From Meconema thalassinum (taxonomy: Eukaryota > Arthropoda > Insecta > Orthoptera > Tettigoniidae), in NCBI GenBank assembly GCA_946902985.2, contig OX336389.2:1079715788-1079779787 (forward strand): a DNA stretch of 64,000 nucleotides, read 5' to 3'. The position numbers were made by a program, and so were the translations under genes. How positions within the stretch are numbered: the first letter of the stretch is position 1; every line of letters starts with the position of its first letter. This document shows positions 45,927 to 56,904 of the stretch, in pieces. Under the pieces are notes generated by a model. That model was not told where the DNA came from and searched no databases. It was given only the letters and a program-made list of their open reading frames with translations.

Positions 45927-46005
45927 ACGGACAAAAGGTGAACTCATAAGCCTATTTTTTTCAAAATTGAAAATAGGCTAAAAATGTACTGTAGTGCATT
46001 CAAAA
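44502..46005 (-). mobile_element. AGCCTA-ended non-autonomous element with YY1-like units
   Basis: On the minus strand the element starts TTTTTAGCCTATTTTCAATTT, then ATGAGTTCACCTTTTGTCCG, a (TG)n run (45900-45928 on plus), AAACGGCGGGAGCGATTTCA and ATGAAACTCGGTTAG. About nine units of roughly 143 bp follow, each with a GCCGCCATCTTGTGG or GCCGCCATGTTGG motif (plus-strand positions about 44608, 44742, 44887, 45024, 45180, 45318, 45467, 45610 and 45757). It ends GGATATATGAAAATAGGCTG. No ORF. Confidence 0.8.
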
Positions 46006-46140
46006 TATTTTAACTATTCTTTATTTTAATATTATTACAAAACTATTTTCCATTTGATTAGATTTTTTTAAATTTCCTATTGTTGTAAGCCCCACCTTAT
46101 CATATCCCCCGTGGCCCCGCAAGGCCTGGATACGCCACTG

Positions 46141-46321
46141 CGTCTAAGTCTGCGTCACTCATGCCAAGAAACATGTCTAAATTCCTATCGTACACAAGCC
46201 TAGGCTTTATAGCCATTTCGTCAATGATAAGGGAGCCCACTTTTGAATTCTCGTGTTCCTGTGACTTTTCCCCTGCCATCAATCTTGCTCTGTCTTCAAA
46301 AACAGGGACAAAATTACTCAC
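46141..46321 (-). pseudogene. P-element/THAP9-like transposase, first catalytic Asp region
   Basis: The minus frame reads PVFEDRARLMAGEKS, then GSLIIDEMAIKPRLVYDRN, then DMFLGMSDADLDA up to the hAT boundary. The Asp in IIDEM (codon 46222-46220) corresponds to the first residue of the P-superfamily catalytic triad. Beyond the boundary the ORF runs into hAT sequence. Confidence 0.85.
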
Positions 46322-46679
46322 AGTTCCTGGAGAGTCACATATTCTTTTGGATGAAAGAGTGTCGTCTGTTTGACACTGTCGTCGTTTTTTAGGTTTCCTA
46401 GCTGTGCTGTTTGTTTGTGCTGAAGGAAGTCTGTAAATACTGAAGGTACGGATTTAGGCAGAAGAAATCTTCTAGTTTTGCTCACACTGTATTTGTCTTC
46501 TCTGAAATGCCTACTACAAATAGCCGACCTTTTAGAAGGAGTCCACACACTACCTGGCTTATCACCTCGTCGAGAAACACTATAATCCACTTATTTCTTA
46601 ATTCCTGATTGATAGGAAACGAGTGAAATGAAACTGATTTGCACATTCCCTGCCGGGACGTACAAAACGTAAAACAGCA
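46318..46679 (-). pseudogene. THAP domain of the P-like transposase
   Basis: From 46679 the minus frame reads CCFTFCTS, VSFHSFPINQELRNKW. A one-base frame change near 46590 leads to DKPGSVWTPSKRSAICSRHF and a phenylalanine/lysine-rich end. These supply the C2-CH ligands (C-x-C...C-x2-H) and the W, P and F residues of a THAP DNA-binding domain, about 80 residues. An upstream TAA lies just before CCFTF, so the start codon must be on an earlier exon or is lost. Confidence 0.85.
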
Positions 46680-46971
46680 GTAAACAATTTAAAAAAAATT
46701 ACGAGCCTTACAGCAGTCGCATAATTATGATGTGTAACATCTGACATAGAAGAAACCTCACGTGAAATTGTTGATACACCGGTAGTTTATAGTATTATTG
46801 GCACAAATATTAATCTATTGTAAAAGGGAGCGTTTTACAGATATTGTAGTTTATAATACGGAACTCATTTTATTAGATGATTTGTAGCTTCCACCAGCAC
46901 TAGCCTAAATAAAGAATGCGATATGGGTCAACTAGATTAATAGACGCAACACCGCTCATAAGTCGCCTCCG
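46680..46971. other. No recognised feature
   Basis: AT-rich spacer, the likely 5' flank or 5' end of the P-like transposon. Terminal repeats were not identified. Confidence 0.35.
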
Positions 46972-47240
46972 TAGCGTAGCGGTCAGCATGGTTAGCTGCC
47001 ACCCCGGAGGTCCTGGGTTCGATTCCCGGCTCTGCCACGAAATTTGAAAAAGTGGTATGAGGACTGGAACGGGGTCTACTCAGCCTCGGGTGTTCCAAAT
47101 GAGTAGAGGGGGTTCGATTCCCACCTCAGCCATCCTCGAAGTGGTTTCCGTGGTTTCCCACTTCTTCTTCGGGAAAATGCCGGGATGGTACTGCCCCCGT
47201 AAATTGAATTATACTGAGACCACGGTGGCTGTATTGGCAT
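46972..47240 (+). mobile_element. tRNA-derived SINE
   Basis: The head GCCTCCGTAGCGTAGCGGTC contains a good A box, and GGTTCGATTCC is a perfect B box. The body has ACGGGGTCTACTCAGCCTCG and a second internal GGTTCGATTCCCACC, then TGGTTTCCCACTTCTTC and ATGCCGGGATGGTACTG. It ends without an obvious CAA tail. Confidence 0.88.
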
Positions 47241-50200
47241 ATGTGAATAAAGTTATGGCCGTCATAGTTGTGACGTGTATATTCATGACGTAGGCACGGA
47301 TGACGCAGACTTCATGCAAGTAGGCTGGATGAGCTGAGATTCTTGGTGACGTCATGATTTTGTTCGAGAAGGATCTGAGATTTACGACGCAGTCGCAGGA
47401 AGCAAGGAATTGTGCTGAGGAAGAAGTTACGCTATTGGAGGAGAGGCTCGAACCAATGAATGATAGCTTGGAGGGAGACGGAGATTACTGAAAACTACCA
47501 TATTTAATTACTTTTGGCATGCAGAATTGTGGAAATCTATTTTCAGTTATGGCATTGATTTGGAATTTTGAAGAAATTAATTATGAGTTTTTGAAATTTG
47601 AAAATCCGTCAAGTATAGCCAAAGTTAGAACTTCTAGCAATGACGGAGGAACAAGCTATGGAAGGGATGGATACGCCCCTTAAGAAGTTGATAAAAGGCC
47701 TTGCACAGCAGAGAGCAAGTTCTCAAGTTCTCAAGTTCTCATGGCTCTCATGGCTCATTTTTCTGATTCTCATATTGTCAGACTTCGAGTTCTGAAGTGA
47801 AGCAAGTCGTCATTAGCAAGTGTGGTAGAGCCCACAGCATTGAACAAGCACGGAGCGTGCAGCAGTACAATTTTACGGTTACTAAAACTAGGCGAAGTTG
47901 GAGCGCACACATAAACGAGTCTACAAGATTATCTATCAAGAGTTAGCTACTGCATTTATGCTAATTCAATTGTGCATTACAATATTGAGGCGTGTACGAA
48001 AGTTGAACATTTTCACTATTATACTTTGGAAGATATTCGCATTTTAAGACTGCAGACAAAAGTGATTTTCTCGACACCTGAGAAGCACTTTTATAATACC
48101 ACATTCTACGCTACGGCTGACACATGTATTACAACCGTGATACTGAAGATTACATTTGGTGATACAACGCTACATTCTACAATGGAACTATATAATCTGG
48201 CAGTACTTTCGACTATTATTATAACGGAAGTGGAGATGGAAGACTAAAACTTTAATGCAATTGGGACATACATCAATGGAGTGAAATAGCAGCATGGAAC
48301 TTCGTTAATCGGCATTCTACAAAAGCGAGCATGTAGTGAACATCCAACTACACTCATGCATCGTAATCCATCGATGAATTACATCAAATGGCAGTGGAAA
48401 TATCTTCATACTCCACAATTATGAACATTTCTGCGGAAATAATTGCAATAGACTTCATGGCGAATTTCTACCAGAACTTCAGGGAATTTTCAAGAGAGGC
48501 CAGGGTGGACCCGGCTCACAAAGAAGAGTTTTGCCAGAAGGATGTCTATCGTCTACACGGAGCAGTGCTATTTCCGGAGGAGGAAACTGTTCTATTCTCC
48601 GAGGGCGCAGGTTCCAGGTTCGAGGTCGGAGCACATCTTTACGGTGGTGAAATGGATCCAACAGCAGTCTTCTTTGGAAATTTTCCTCTAGAACTTCAAT
48701 CAACAGTCAAGGTAGTCGTGAACGTTTCTTGATTTATTTGAGCCATTTAGCGATATCTGAGCAACCATTTTTCCCATGTTTTCTGTCCCATATATTTTGC
48801 CCCATATTCTTGCTTGACATTTCTGTACTCTGTACACTTTGCTGATTTATGCCTTTTTCTACGACTTATTGAGACATTATTATGTCATTGGCATATTTAT
48901 ATAATTTTGGATCAGCTGAGACTGATAATATATATTCTTTCAGTAATTTGCATAATTTCGTAGTCACGATTTAACTGTAAAGTTAATGATTTTCTATGGC
49001 AAATTTGAATTCAGACAGCGTGTCATTTTATTAATGTAATTCTATTCAGTAAATTACTTTGACCAATTTTCTGTCATCCTCAAGAAAGAAGAATGATTAA
49101 AAGATTTTAGAGCGTTAAAATCTACTACTTTATCGACGATCTTGGAAATACTAGTCGTTTTATGAACATGATTGCAACATAGACATTTATCGTCAATTCT
49201 GAAATACCATTGCATTATAGACAATTTTATGAAATATGAACTTTGATTACGATTTATTGAGTACACTATAGTAATGAACATTTGATAGGAGTTTTTCTCA
49301 ATTGTAGATTGGAACAATGATGTTTGCAGTCCACAGTCTAATTGTATTCTATTCGATTATTTATGCAGTTTAGATGAACTTTGATTGAAGATAGTATTTT
49401 TATACTGCGATACTTTGATGATATTAATCTCAATTTTGATAGACCAGGGAGGCGTGTCTAATCGTATTTGCTATTAAATTTATTTGTGACTGGCAAAATT
49501 TTACTTCATATCGCTTCATGAATGAAACCCACGAAGGTTAAATATAATAACAGTTTTTGATACAATTGATGAATATAAGAATTTTTAAAGAGGAACTATG
49601 GATGTATAATCGTTAGTTCAGTGGACGTGTAAAAGTCGCTGATGAATAATGCCCTTTAATAAGTGAAGGAGGTTCCCACAGTAATATTGATGAAGATGAT
49701 GAATTTATAAGTGGAGGTTTTTTGTGTGTATTGTGGAAGATTTTGATGCCATATATAATGAGATATATGATGAATTATGGGCCAATTTTGGTGCAATTTT
49801 GTGCATTTTGAGCGAGGTATTTTTCCGCTGAGTGTATTGTTCAGGTCCATTGAAAATTATTCATGTGAAGTGACTGTTAAAATTAACAAGAGTGTTTAAA
49901 TAATTTGAGATAACGATTTTGAATGGAGGTTACCGTCACAAATAATAATTATTAAATCTTATTAAACCTGAATCTAAAATTTAAATATAACTAACCTTCA
50001 TTGGTCGATTATATCACACCGATTTAAGTAATTATCAACCGGATAAACGTGTGGTTTGATGTATTTCTAATATAAATAATATAAATAATGTAAATAACTA
50101 TGTAAATATCTTTAATAATAATTTGAAACGAACGGGATTAATAGAGGCATGTATAAATTTTTCAATTGTCGTTTGACAATGTTATAAACAATTTAAAATG

Positions 50201-50870
50201 TTATAAATAATTAATGAACTTTTTGTTATAAACATTAAGCGTTTTCGTTATTATACTCTAAACAACGCTAGTTAAACAATTGGATTATACAATTAAACAA
50301 GATTTGGGATTATTAGAGTAATCCATTGATATTTGAACGGAGCATTTAAAAGATTTGCGTGATAATATTTGAATTGAGATGTGAACATTTAAAGTGTTGA
50401 AAAGGAGCTAGGCTCTTATGTAACTAGCATATGCTAACATTGGCTGGACAGGTGTGTCCATTTGACGATGCAAGCATGTGGCATGGTGCAGGGTGTATCG
50501 CAGGTGGCCAGATAACTGTATGATAGAGGCCAAGGTCATCTACATAGCAGCCTTGCGGTTATAAATAAAATGTGAAGTTCATGAACAAGGAAACAAATGC
50601 TATATGTCTCGTCCCAGCTCCCTTATCCATTCCAAAGTGAATTGTTATTATTACGTTCTTTTGAGCTAGAGAAAGCTGAAATTTTGTATGTAAAGTCTAC
50701 AAGTCCTACAGGAGGACATGGTTGTATTGACAATGGCTTCTGATTGCCACGTACATTTTGTTGTTAAATTTTGTTAAATTATTTCCCTTTATGTGAAATA
50801 AATTATTGTGCAGTTTAAATTTTCTTGTTTCGCGTTGGTTCATTTTAAATATTGTGGTGGAGGTTATTGT
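47241..50870 (+). other. Unclassified 3.6-kb unit with promoter-like left end
   Basis: The left 430 bp hold TGACG motifs and a TATA-like box (see 47271-47698). CAAGTTCTCAAGTTCTCAAG and CATGGCTCT direct repeats follow (47717-47755). AATAAA occurs at 50797-50802, and TGGTGGAGG at 50855-50863 equals the start of the primer-binding site of the complete LTR element. The ORFs at 47972-48247 (91 codons) and 48388-48732 (114 codons) have no recognised motif. A long solo LTR or an unknown retroelement are possibilities; neither is proven. Confidence 0.35.
47271..47698 (+). promoter_or_regulatory. CRE-like cluster upstream of a TATA-like box
   Basis: TGACGTG (47271), TGACGTAG (47286), TGACGCAG (47301) and the full palindromic CRE TGACGTCA (47347-47354) lie within 84 bp. 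GATAAAAGG (47690-47698) follows 336 bp later. Such clusters occur in enhancer and LTR U3 regions. Confidence 0.45.
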
Positions 50871-51105
50871 GAGGGCATACTATTAAGTGATCCAGTTGAA
50901 AACCCAGACCCGAGATTAAATTGAATAGGTAAGTAAAAGGTAAGTATGAACCCCCGTATATTTTGGTGTGTTCCACAAAAATTTTCATGTTAACTACTGT
51001 GCTCTAATCTCGGTAGTATCTGTCAGTGCCATTTTCATTGATGTAGCTGTGCCGGTGCGATTGATTATTGGCAATCCGATTGAGGGGGCGGATATCTGAC
51101 AGCCT
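50871..51105. other. No recognised feature
   Basis: Short AT-rich spacer with two GGTAAGTA motifs (about 50930-50946). Confidence 0.3.
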
Positions 51106-51410
51106 ACTATCCAGATTATCGGGGACAGTACCTTCTTCAAGGCCACGGCCGCCTCCTTCCCTCTTCCTAGCCTATCCATCCTGACCGTCCATTCCCTTCC
51201 CTCATGAGGCCCCTGTTCGCTTTGCAGGTGAGGCCGCCTGGGCGAGGTGCCAATCAAACCTCACCAGTTGTATCCCCTCCGGTTAGATGTTCCCAGCTCT
51301 AGGACACTGCCGGTAGAGGCGGTAGTGGTGAGATCCCTCGCTGAGTCCGTGGGTTCCACCAACCTGGAGGGTAAACGACTAAGAAAAGAGAAGAAGAAAA
51401 AGACACCGCT
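51106..51410 (+). repeat. SINE 3' body and A-rich tail
   Basis: AAGGCCACGGCCGCCTCCTT is the block that follows the pyrimidine-rich part of the (CAA)n SINEs. It is followed here by a different 3' end: CAGGTGAGGCCGCCTGGGCG, AGGACACTGCCGGTAGAGGC, and an AAGAAAAGAGAAGAAGAAAA tail. It lacks the tRNA head. Confidence 0.65.
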
Positions 51411-51523
51411 CTTAACCTTAAATTCCTTCACAGACCAACAGGTAATTTCATATGGATTCTGTTAAAATGAGTCATATTGATATGATAAATATCGTTTAAA
51501 ATGATAATCTGGTAACAAAAATA

Positions 51524-51605
51524 TCTACCCCGCCCAGGATTCGAACCCAAGATCTCTAGATTCACAGTCATACGCAATAACCCCACGGCTATTTCGACTA
51601 CGGAA
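51524..51605 (-). repeat. tRNA-like SINE head
   Basis: The complement has AAATAGCCGTGGGGTTA (A box region) and GGTTCGAATCC (B box). It resembles the head of the SINE at 20339-20661. Confidence 0.6.
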
Positions 51606-51959
51606 ATTTTGTGCACAAGATGGTGCTTATTTCCACGTTCCAATAATACTGCATTGCGGAATTAAGTTTCATTTATATTTTGCTTGTTTCGATAATGTTC
51701 CTGAGTGGCATTGAGTTTAAAAACGCCTTATGCCAATGCAATGCCGACTACTTACAATGTTTGATATTAAGGCATTTTACCATTAAAAAAAACTGATACG
51801 AAGACTTCGAACATGTACCATGTCATTTGTTTCAATCACTTGACACCAGAGTTCGCATGAGCGTTTTCCGTTCAGTATGTCATATACATTCCACATGGCC
51901 GAGAGTGCGTCATGGTATCAATTTTCGACACCGCGCGCTGATTGTTTCTCTTACCAGTG
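51606..51959. other. No recognised feature
   Basis: AT-rich DNA leading into the GATCGATCGA satellite. Confidence 0.3.
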
Positions 51960-52240
51960 CCAGCTGGATCGATCGATCGATCGAGTTGGCAGTGCGTCTT
52001 ATACTTCCGTTCGATCCACCACAGCCAGCTAGGGCACACTTCCATTCGATCGATCGAGCGGGCAGTGCATACTTCCGTTGTCCACCACTGCCAGCTAGTA
52101 CACTTCCGTTTGATCGATCGAGCGGGCAGTGCATACTTTGGTTGTCCACCACTGCCAGCTAGTACACTTCCGTTTGATCGATCGAGCGGGCTGTGCCTAC
52201 TTCCGTTTGATCCACCACTGCCAGCTCGATCGTTCCGATC
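51960..52240. repeat. 64-66-bp tandem repeat with GATCGATCGA cores
   Basis: CCACCACTGCCAGCTAG begins units at 52016, 52082, 52146 and 52212 (spacing 66, 64, 66), with a diverged unit before. Each unit has TTCCGTTTGATCGATCGAGC or a variant. It lacks stops on several frames, giving spurious ORFs on both strands (51872-52255 minus; 51942-52358 plus). Confidence 0.92.
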
Positions 52241-52570
52241 CACTTCCGTCTCCAATTTTCAAAATCACTCCCACAAAAATATCCAGCAACCGAGCGGAAA
52301 GATGTTACACATCAAAAATACTCATGTAAACAACCACTATTTGCAATGTCACTATTGAGTTAAACTGGCGCGAATGCTGGAACTAGGGTGGTACAAAGCG
52401 ATCCTAGCGGTCACTGGCGGAACTTCATGGTGATTCATTTTTAGCGCAAAACAGCTTGCATTTCCCGGCCTTGTATATAGCGTAGGCAACGGCCCCAACA
52501 TTGTGTAATAATGAAATGTAAACTTTGCTGCTATTCGTAACAATGTGGTACCATAACCTTCAAAGTTCAT

Positions 52571-52620
52571 TCCCCCCCCCCCCCCCCCTCCACCCCCCCC
52601 ACCCCCCCCCCCCCCCTCCC
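52571..52620. repeat. Poly-C tract
   Basis: A C-rich run interrupted by single T and A bases. The complementary strand could form G-quadruplexes. Confidence 0.9.
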
Positions 52621-53514
52621 CAACTGAAGCTCGCCAAGATAATCAGTAAAGCTTGTTTCGCGTTTTACATTGCTTATATGTATATTTGGGAACAATATCA
52701 TATTACAAGGCAGTTAAGACTTTTCTGAGATGTAATGGACCGTGAGGAGGTCATCAGAGCATCAATTTCATACATAGCATGGAAATATGGGCCTGTTTCC
52801 AATTCTTGACGAATGCAGTACATTTGCATTTGTCTGTTGGCACAGGCTAGAGTAAAATGTGGCTTTTCACCGATGTCTCAGTCTCACTCACGGCTGTGAA
52901 TATATGGAAGCTACTGAGGCATGGGTGGTGCTTAATAATGACATTCTGTGGATGCTGTGAAAGGTTCTACTCATAGGGTTAGAACTGCTGTTCTGACTCA
53001 GTGAGGAAAGCAATGCCAAACTACTTCACTCCTCAAGTCCTCATCTTGCATAGTACGCCTCAATATAGCACTGCCTTGATTTTTTGTGAGTATCTACTCA
53101 CATAACCTAACGGCGGTACTTTTTGAGGATCCAACCAGCCTTCGGGCTGACTACCTAACAGACAGACATGGAAATATGGAATGAAGATAGCATTCATCAG
53201 AATCACATTCCGATTTAATATTAACAACAAAATTAATTAAAAACAATTCCTTAACTAGCTACACACACACATGACTCATACCTCATTTGAATAATAACAA
53301 TAATGTTATTGGGAACAGAACTATGACCACTTTACAAGATGATTCTCTATTTCTTTTTCGAATAAGCCATTTGTCATTTTTTTATGTGCAGAGCCAACAC
53401 AATAGACACTTGTCACTTGATAGGGTTGGCAATTATGAGCCTCCACGTGCTTGCTCCTTTCAATTGTTTTGCTGATGGCCATTCGCTGTAACTTTGTACC
53501 TAAACACAAAATAC
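52621..53514. other. Repeat-like segment without recognised gene
   Basis: 52860-53170 (CATGGGTGGTGCTTAATAAT..., CTGACTCAGTGAGGAAAGCA..., CAGCCTTCGGGCTGACTACC) looks like the 3' part of a dispersed element; CAGCC-TTCG-GGCTG is a perfect short hairpin. No other copy is in the window. Confidence 0.35.
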
Positions 53515-53650
53515 AGTTACACATACCACTACAGTAATCACAAAAACACAGATTATCTGACATGTTTAATAAATACTCCAAATGCACGGGGTTGATGACG
53601 AAGATATCCCAAACCCCTAAAATGAATTAACAAAAATAGCAACAATAATC
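53515..53650 (+). repeat. SINE 3' tail fragment
   Basis: Matches the SINE tail: CACTACAGTAATCACAAAAA, GGGGTTGATGACGAAGATAT and CCTAAAATGAATTAACAAAA. Very close to 22095-22200. Confidence 0.75.
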
Positions 53651-53721
53651 AGATGGCGTTGGTGTAGTAGCGATGATGTTCGCATGTCACCGCCAATGGG
53701 AAGGTTTTCATTGTTCAAAGT

Positions 53722-54118
53722 CCATCTCGTTGTCTAATGGCTAGCATTCTTACCTGCCACCGCAGAGGCCTGGGTTCGATTCCTGGCTCTGCCAAGAAAT
53801 TCAATTCAGGTCTGAGGGCTGGAACGGGGTATATTCAGTCTCGTGAGGCAAAACTGAGAAGAGGCTGGTTCGATTCCTACCTTTGCCATCATGGAAGTGG
53901 TTGTCCGTGGTTTCCACTTCTACTCCAGCAAATGCTGGGATGGTACCTAATGTAATGCCACGGCCACTTCCTACCCAAATCCTACATATATTACAAATAC
54001 ACACACTAGTACAGACATCACAGAGAGATAGGTTTACAGACAAATTCTATACACATCAGGTACACGGGGCTACATGATCTCGATGTCTCAAAGCCTCAAA
54101 CAACAACAACAACAACAT
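53722..54118 (+). mobile_element. Full-length tRNA-derived SINE, (CAA)n-tailed
   Basis: The most complete member: tRNA-like head (CTCGTTGTCTAATGGCTAGC; B box GGTTCGATTCC), the CTGGCTCTGCCAAGAAATTC junction, ACGGGGTATATTCAGTCTCG, GAGGCAAAACTGAGAAGAGG, TCCACTTCTACTCCAGCAAA, GCCACGGCCACTTCC, ACACACTAGTACAGACATCA, TACACGGGGCTACATGATC and a (CAA)n tail at 54100-54117. About 395 bp. Pol III transcription from the A and B boxes is the family rule. Confidence 0.92.
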
Positions 54119-54428
54119 AGTTCAAAGATACATAGGCACACATTTGTTCCTTTTGAAGGAAATACGTACTTGTACAAACCAAGAGCTTTAGTTTGAGAAC
54201 ATTCCGAGCCAGAAATATTTAGCCGTTCCTTCAGACGAACTGGTCTAATAATGTTGATCGTTTTTTGATGCTGTTAATTAATTTTCGGGGATTAGGACAC
54301 TTTGACCATCATCTTCCTGTACTTTGGTGTGTGTTGAAATAGTTTGTTAATCTGTGTTTCTTGATGTCTGCAGTAGTGTGTGGAACTAAAGTTATTAGGA
54401 TCAGGAATTTGAGTAGGTGTCCCGGGAT

Positions 54429-54650
54429 TGGCTGCGTTGCTCAGCGGTAACGTTCTTGCCTGCTGTTTCCATGGTTGCAGGATCGAATCATGACACAGTA
54501 AGCTGGCATTTGAGTGTGAGCAAATGTGAGGGAGCCGTGGCGGTAGATATACTGGCACGTTAAAGATCCCCTTCGGAGCAAAATTCCGACATTCCGGCGT
54601 CTCTAAAAACCAAAGTAGTTAAATTGGACATAAAATCATGTTATTATAAT
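54429..54650 (+). mobile_element. Short tRNA-derived SINE, GGCTGCG family, copy 1
   Basis: GGCTGCGTTGCTCAGCGGTAAC (A box) with a B box-like GGATCGAATCA, then TGGCATTTGAGTGTGAGCAAAT, ACTGGCACGTTAAAGATCCC and GGCGTCTCTAAAAACCA. Same family as 59961-60187 and 60964-61192. Confidence 0.88.
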
Positions 54651-54885
54651 TGCTTAAAGTAAGATACCATTTCAGCATTTGCTGACAGAGAGAGTGAAAA
54701 ACCACTCAGGATAACACCCGTCAACGCCGGGGTTGGAGCCTGTATTTGCTGCAGCGTCCCAACCCTGCATTGGGGCGTGATTTTCGCACATGGACACTCA
54801 GCGAGATTATTATAAAAGCTAAGCCAATTTGTAGTTTTACGTTATCGTTAATGTCGCGATCATGAGCCACGCGACCTGCTTTTTA

Positions 54886-55400
54886 GCCTATTCTCATCAT
54901 ACGAAAAGAAAGGCTTATGAGATCACCTTTTGTCCTGTGTGTGTATGTGTCCGTGTCCGTAATAAAATCTAAACAGCTGGATCGATTTCAATGAAACTCG
55001 GTAAGCATATACTCCGACCTCGACCGTGCCTTTCAAGTTGTAATACGTTTCATCAATGCAATATGGCGGCCACGCGAAATGCTTCACGGGCATTCTACAT
55101 CTCCGAAACAGTTACTGATTTCATCCTGAAATTTTGTGTGGCGATGGAGAATACTAAGATGAGTTCACTTATGTGACTTTTAAAAACTCGTTAAGTATAA
55201 AACTAACATGACGGCCAAGCGAAGTTAAAATATTTGAATGGAAATTCACCGCGATTTAATCATCCGAGCTATGTGAAACTCGACGCAGTATATCTTCATA
55301 CGAAGCCTAATACGGTATATTGCCGTCTTATTTAATTCAATTATAAACATAAAAATTCCTATATTTCAACATGTATCGATTTTCTCAGGTTCAATTGTTA
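54886..55400 (+). mobile_element. AGCCTA-ended element, 5' part
   Basis: It begins TTTTTAGCCTATTCTCATCA, then GGCTTATGAGATCACCTTTT, a TGTGTG-rich run, and TGGATCGATTTCAATGAAAC. The first units follow, with ATATGGCGGCCACGCGAAAT (55062) and ATGACGGCCAAGCGAAGTTA (about 55209). The right end was not found. Confidence 0.7.
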
Positions 55401-56900
55401 TGTGTCATGTTTTAAAATAATGTTGTCGAAAAGTACGTTATTGTGGAACCTACAGCTTAACAAGGTTTATGTTTCAGTGCCCCCGAGTAACTACAGTATG
55501 TGATGCCGATCATAATCCGTAAAATATATTTCTGAATCTCTTTTTATTACTGCTATTTTGATTTGTGTACTGTTAAATAAATAAGCACCAAGTGCTATAG
55601 AGGTGGAGCTGAATTCCAGTTCAAATTTGTGAGTATTTCTACCCCTTTTAAAATCCGTGACCACGTGATCGGGGATGGGTTGAGATCCGTTTTCTATATG
55701 TCAGGTGGTTTTTATGACTGAGTGTCCTTCTGACGCCAACCTGATCAGAGGGGTCTATGAGAGATGAAACGACTGAAGATGAAGGGAAATCGTCAAGCAG
55801 TTGGAGGGAAGCTGTTATGTCCTATTAGACATTTGCCTGAAGTTGAGAAAGGACAACCATTGAAAACAATTGCAAAAACGGCCAAAGGTGAAGTTCGAAA
55901 CTACTCGTCGTCTGAGTCTGGAGATAGCCTGGTCTGAGGTGCAATGGCGTTAGCGACGGTGCCATTGGTGACGAATTCCCATTAGCGACGGACGGCTTCT
56001 AGGGAGGGAAGACCTAGTTTTTACAGTTGAGTCGCAGCTCCAATAGCGTAAAAAGTAATGCTGCCGTGTATTTAAGTAACATAGGCCTACCATATGAAGC
56101 TTTAATGGAGCGAGTACTGTAAGATTGATAGAATATCTGTGCAGCACTGCGAGTGTAAAATGTTTAGTAACTAGTTAAGCACTGCACATGCTTTCTCTTT
56201 TTTCGTTTACACACAGCCAGATCACTGCCTGGTCTTTGTCTTGCCTTACTCGTCTATAGCTATAAGCGTATCCTTCGTTTATAAGTATAGGTTTACTCTC
56301 TTAGTTGAAATAAACTCCATAAATTACCAGCCTAAGTTAGACACAGACAGAATGACGAGTTATCAAACCAAATGTGTTCCACCATACTAACTGCAATCTC
56401 GAGCAGGGGTTTTCTCACCATATTGGGAGCTGTCACAATTAGTCAACATTCCGTCGCTACGGGAAACTCAGGACTATGAGAATTAATAGCTCGTCGCAAA
56501 TAGGACACTAAATTATCACTTCATGATCCTTTGCAAATGGGAATCGTCGCAAAGAAGAAGACACCAGGCCTCATGGCCTTGCGCCATAGCTCCTAAGGCT
56601 ACACTGGTCGGTACGGATCAAAATGTGTATTGATGTGATTGCTATTGAGGTTTTAAATCCCACTTACCGGTGAGAAGAGTGAACAGCAGCCATCCTGGAC
56701 TGTCCATGGTGGCTAATCTTCACGATGACTACCGGAGCGGTGGTACTGCAAGCCCAAGCAGACCCTGCTTTATCAATCCTTCGTCCCGCCCCCCAGAGTC
56801 GTTATCATTCACATGTCGTGCAGACAATAGCTCTCTCTCTCTTTCATCCTATCTCCGAATTAACGCGCAGGTATTCTGTTTGCACCACATTTGTTCCTAT
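55401..56900. other. No recognised gene
   Basis: 55640-55800 (CGTGACCACGTGATCGGGGA, GTGTCCTTCTGACGCCAACC) reads like a dispersed-repeat fragment but has no second copy here. The rest is unremarkable. Confidence 0.35.
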
Positions 56901-56904
56901 AACG

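Larger units (their letters stand above)
43626..46140. mobile_element. hAT-type non-autonomous insertion in the P-like gene
   Basis: It begins CAGGGTCGGATCGAGG and ends, complemented, CAGTGGCGTATCCAGG: hAT-type terminal inverted repeats. CGTCTAAG flanks it on both sides (43618-43625 and 46141-46148), a perfect 8-bp duplication. The 2515-bp interior has no transposase. It contains a fold-back repeat (43700-44352) and an AGCCTA-ended element (about 44502-46005). Confidence 0.92.

Noticed and set aside
46972..47045. Functional tRNA gene (also heads at 53722, 56905, 22485, 29866)
   Set aside because: A and B boxes are present, but acceptor stems do not close and SINE bodies follow.
48388..48732. 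114-codon ORF as a host gene
   Set aside because: No recognisable motif, antisense also open (48479-48703); left as part of the unclassified unit.
51872..52255. Ser/Gly/Arg-rich protein on the minus strand
   Set aside because: Product of the GATCGATCGA satellite, open in several frames.
52525..52728. Proline-rich protein
   Set aside because: Translation of the poly-C tract.
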